Source: Pseudomonas sp. SJZ074 (GTDB lineage Bacteria; Pseudomonadota; Gammaproteobacteria; Pseudomonadales; Pseudomonadaceae). Taken from it: a stretch of DNA of 64,000 bases. The notes under the pieces were generated by a model. The model was not told where the DNA came from, did no database searches, and saw only the letters and a program-made list of their open reading frames with translations. The translations under genes were made by a program, and so were the position numbers. Positions 61,876-64,000 of this stretch are shown in pieces; within the stretch, counting starts at the first letter, position 1, and every line of letters begins with the position of its first letter. Location: positions 1 through 64,000 of the forward strand of contig NZ_VIUE01000022.1 of the NCBI RefSeq assembly GCF_007828215.1, read 5' to 3'.

Positions 61876-63632
61876 GTGAAAATCTCCATTCGCCCGGTAT
61901 TGGCAGCGGTCTGCCCTTCGAGCGGTTCGTTCTGCAGTGCGTGGAAGAGCGCCCAGGCCAGGTCGGCGTGGCCGGTGTTGTCGTTGCGGCCGGCGGTGTA
62001 GGTGAACTGGCGACCGCCTGCGGTGATGGTTTTGCGAATCGCCATGAGTGACTGGGCCATGTCGGTCCAGCCGGCGTCGAACTCCAGCCGCCCCTTGTGG
62101 ATCACGTCGTAGGCCTTGAGTACCAGACGGGTTTTCACCTCGGGGGAGTAGCTGAAGGTGGTCACCGCCGGGAAGAACTGGCGCACCAGCTGGGCGACGC
62201 CACTGCCGAGGCCGGTGACGTCGATGCCGATGTAGGTCACCCAGTAGCGGTCGCACACTCCCTTGATGGCGGCGGCCTGGGCGGCGAAGTCCATGCCGCG
62301 AAACTGGTGGCGCTCGAGCACACGGAATTTGCCGCCCGGCACCAGTGGCGGCGCGACCACCACCAGACCGGAGCAATCGCCCGTCTCGGCCGGGTCATAG
62401 CCGACCCATACCTGGCGGTCGCCGAACGGACGCATGGCGAAAGGTTTGTAGTCCTCGGCCCACTCCACCCAGCTATCGACCATGCAGGACTGCAACACCG
62501 ACAGCGGGAAGATGCTGGCGCCGTCATCAACGAACTCGCACATCAGCAAGTTGGCGAACGCCTCAGGGCTGTACTCCCGGCGCAGCTCTTCGATGTCGAA
62601 TAGATCGCAGCCGCCCCGCTCCGCGTCGAGGATGGTGACAATCTGGCGCCACAGCCGGTCCTCACAGAACCGCCCCTGTTGGAGCGCGCCGTGGGTCACA
62701 TCAACCTTGGTGTGCTGCGCAGCGGGCTTGCCCTTGTTGAAGCGCTCGCCCGTCCAGAAGGTGTACGCCTCGTGGGCCATGCTCGATGGCGTCGAAAAGT
62801 AGGTTTTCCTCCACTTCTTGTGCATCGCCATGCCCGAGGCGACCTTGTTCAACTCCTCGAATTTGAACGTCCAGAAGAACTCGTCGAAGTAGAAATTGCC
62901 GTGATAGCCCTGGGCGGTGCGGGCGTTGGTCCCGAGGAAAAACAGCTCGGCGCCGTTGGGCAACACAATCGGGTCACCGGTCAGCTCGACGCCGATGACT
63001 TCCCGGGCGAAGGCCTGGATGTAGCCACGGAACAGGTAGGCCTGGTTCTTCGAGGCCGACAGAAAAATCTGATTGCGACCGGTGTCCAGGGCGTCGATGA
63101 ACGCCTCGCGGGCGAAGTAGTACGTGGCACCGATCTGGCGGCTCTTGAGGATGACGCGGGTGCGTTGGTTGCCGGCCCGATACCAGTCTTTCTGGTAATC
63201 GAAACAGCCATCGATGAAGGCCTCGCGCAGCAGCTCGATCTGGTCTTCGCTGATGTCGTTTTTCGGGGATTTTTTCTTCGGCCCCTCGTTGCGCTTGGCG
63301 AGGTTCGGGTTGAGATCGGTTTCGGTACCGCCGCCCTGGAAGCGTTGAATACGGGCCTGGCGTTCAAGCTGGCGGTGCAGCAGGTCGATCTCCTTGAAAT
63401 CGCCGCCAGTCTTGTTGTCCTTGAGGATCAGCTGCACCAAGCGCGCTTCCAGGGCGCCGCCGATGCGCTCGACGTTGTCGGCCCGGTCCCACTCGTCGCG
63501 GGCCTTCCAGCTGTGTAGCGTTTTTTCTTTTTCGCCCGTAGCCTCGGCAATCTCGCAGATGCGCCAACCCATCCAGTACAGGAACTTGGATTGGCGTCGC
63601 GGATCGATAGGCAGCAGGGTGGTCGTCGTCAT
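61872..63632 (-). CDS. P2-type terminase ATPase subunit (gpP)
   Basis: A 586-residue packaging motor. The N-terminal HTH (ICEIAEATGEKEKTLHSWKARDEW) is followed by the ATPase, whose Walker A-like segment is VILKSRQIGATY and Walker B NFYFDEFFW. A C-terminal nuclease fold contains GYDPAETGDCSGLVVV. Length matches P2 gpP (590). It is transcribed with the portal gene and divergent from the scaffold gene, as in P2. Confidence 0.93.
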   Translation of the reverse strand: MTTTTLLPIDPRRQSKFLYWMGWRICEIAEATGEKEKTLHSWKARDEWDRADNVERIGGALEARLVQLILKDNKTGGDFKEIDLLHRQLERQARIQRFQGGGTETDLNPNLAKRNEGPKKKSPKNDISEDQIELLREAFIDGCFDYQKDWYRAGNQRTRVILKSRQIGATYYFAREAFIDALDTGRNQIFLSASKNQAYLFRGYIQAFAREVIGVELTGDPIVLPNGAELFFLGTNARTAQGYHGNFYFDEFFWTFKFEELNKVASGMAMHKKWRKTYFSTPSSMAHEAYTFWTGERFNKGKPAAQHTKVDVTHGALQQGRFCEDRLWRQIVTILDAERGGCDLFDIEELRREYSPEAFANLLMCEFVDDGASIFPLSVLQSCMVDSWVEWAEDYKPFAMRPFGDRQVWVGYDPAETGDCSGLVVVAPPLVPGGKFRVLERHQFRGMDFAAQAAAIKGVCDRYWVTYIGIDVTGLGSGVAQLVRQFFPAVTTFSYSPEVKTRLVLKAYDVIHKGRLEFDAGWTDMAQSLMAIRKTITAGGRQFTYTAGRNDNTGHADLAWALFHALQNEPLEGQTAANTGRMEIFT

Positions 63633-63679
63633 GGCCGAGATGCTGCCGCCCACGGCGGCGACTCAATAGCGCCGCCCCT

Positions 63680-63698
63680 TGTACCCTCCCCGCCTACA
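63680..63698. promoter_or_regulatory. TGTA-N11-TACA dyad between phage genes P and O
   Basis: Inverted repeat in the 167-base divergent gap. It resembles the Ogr/Delta late-activator site TGT-N12-ACA of P2 phages but is one base longer, so it is only a candidate. Confidence 0.35.
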
Positions 63699-63799
63699 GT
63701 CCCGTCTCGTTGCCGCCGCTCGCGCCCGTGACGACCATGCCCTTCATTGCAACGCACTGCTCAACCCAGCAGGCGCCCCACGCACTGAGGATTCCCGGC

Positions 63800-64000
63800 A
63801 TGAAGAAGTTTCGCAGCAACTGGTTCCGCGTCGCCGTCGAGGGCGCTACTTCGGACAAGCGCACCATCAAACGCAGCTGGCTGGAACAGGCCGCCAAGAA
63901 CTTCAACCCGTCCACTTACGGCGCCCGCATCTGGCTGGAGCATTTCCGCAGCCTGTTGCCCGACAGCCCGTTCAAGGCCTACGGCGACGTGCTGGCAGTG
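63800..64000 (+). CDS. P2-type capsid scaffolding protein (gpO), 5' part
   Basis: The first 67 residues (MKKFRSNWFRVAVEGATSDK, then TYGARIWLEHFRSLLPDSPF) match the start of P2 gpO, the scaffold and maturation protease of the capsid. The gene runs off the right edge, so the catalytic part is not visible. Orientation opposite to P and Q is the P2 arrangement. Confidence 0.9.
   Translation, partial: MKKFRSNWFRVAVEGATSDKRTIKRSWLEQAAKNFNPSTYGARIWLEHFRSLLPDSPFKAYGDVLAV

Noticed and set aside
61876..62376. N-terminal extension of the portal frame
   Set aside because: The extra 167 codons are read out of frame within the terminase gene and are Arg/Gly/His-rich; the portal family begins at 61875.

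Overview
The window is about 64 kb of Gram-negative chromosome with high G+C. The gene order tig-clpP-clpX-lon-hupB-ppiD, the abundant intergenic REP palindromes (GTGGGAGC...GCTCGCGA and TGTGGCGAGGGA types) and the protein sequences all point to a Pseudomonas of the P. fluorescens group. This assignment comes from recognition, not from a database search.

Layout. 0-6.6 kb: fadH, a 5'-truncated DUF3422 remnant, a membrane-anchored nitrilase homologue lacking its Cys, an AraC regulator, a 28-residue microprotein behind two palindromes, and a lipoprotein. 6.7-18.5 kb: protein-quality-control block on the minus strand (tig, clpP, clpX, lon, hupB, a degenerate tRNA-Asp-like gene, ppiD), a tRNA Arg-His-Leu cluster, then folD and a PBP7-type peptidase on the plus strand. 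18.5-30.2 kb: small envelope proteins, TerC, nhaR, two transporters (MFS, SstT), YceH, a shikimate-dehydrogenase-like enzyme, an NCS2 purine permease with a FadR/GntR-like operator, and an arylamine N-acetyltransferase. 30.3-42 kb: xthA, two c-di-GMP enzymes, RNase T2, ChrA, MscS, an MFS pump and a divergent AraC gene with an internal deletion. 42-48.3 kb: a tandem Asp/Glu-racemase protein with a dicarboxylate/amino-acid symporter and a divergent LysR, then an exported isochorismatase-fold protein with its own LysR.

48.5-51.5 kb holds the most interesting chromosomal system. A two-gene unit (radical SAM protein with helix-hairpin-helix plus its TIGR03915-type partner) has a good LexA box directly upstream. 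Facing it is a YhfG-Fic toxin-antitoxin pair with intact catalytic and inhibitory motifs.

53-64 kb is a mosaic mobile region. It opens at a chopped chemoreceptor 3' end and carries lower-GC orphan genes: a membrane/coiled-coil protein, a papain-like candidate and an HExxH metallopeptidase. Next come remnants of an integrase fused to a umuC start, an AT-rich core flanked by inverted GGTTAG/CTAACC arrays that resembles a replication origin, then an intact LexA-controlled umuDC with a divergent SRAP (YedK/HMCES) gene. It ends in P2-type phage packaging genes (portal, terminase and the start of the scaffold gene, cut by the window edge). A 46-bp imperfect direct repeat precedes both the intact and the remnant umuC, suggesting that one cargo slot was duplicated and overwritten.
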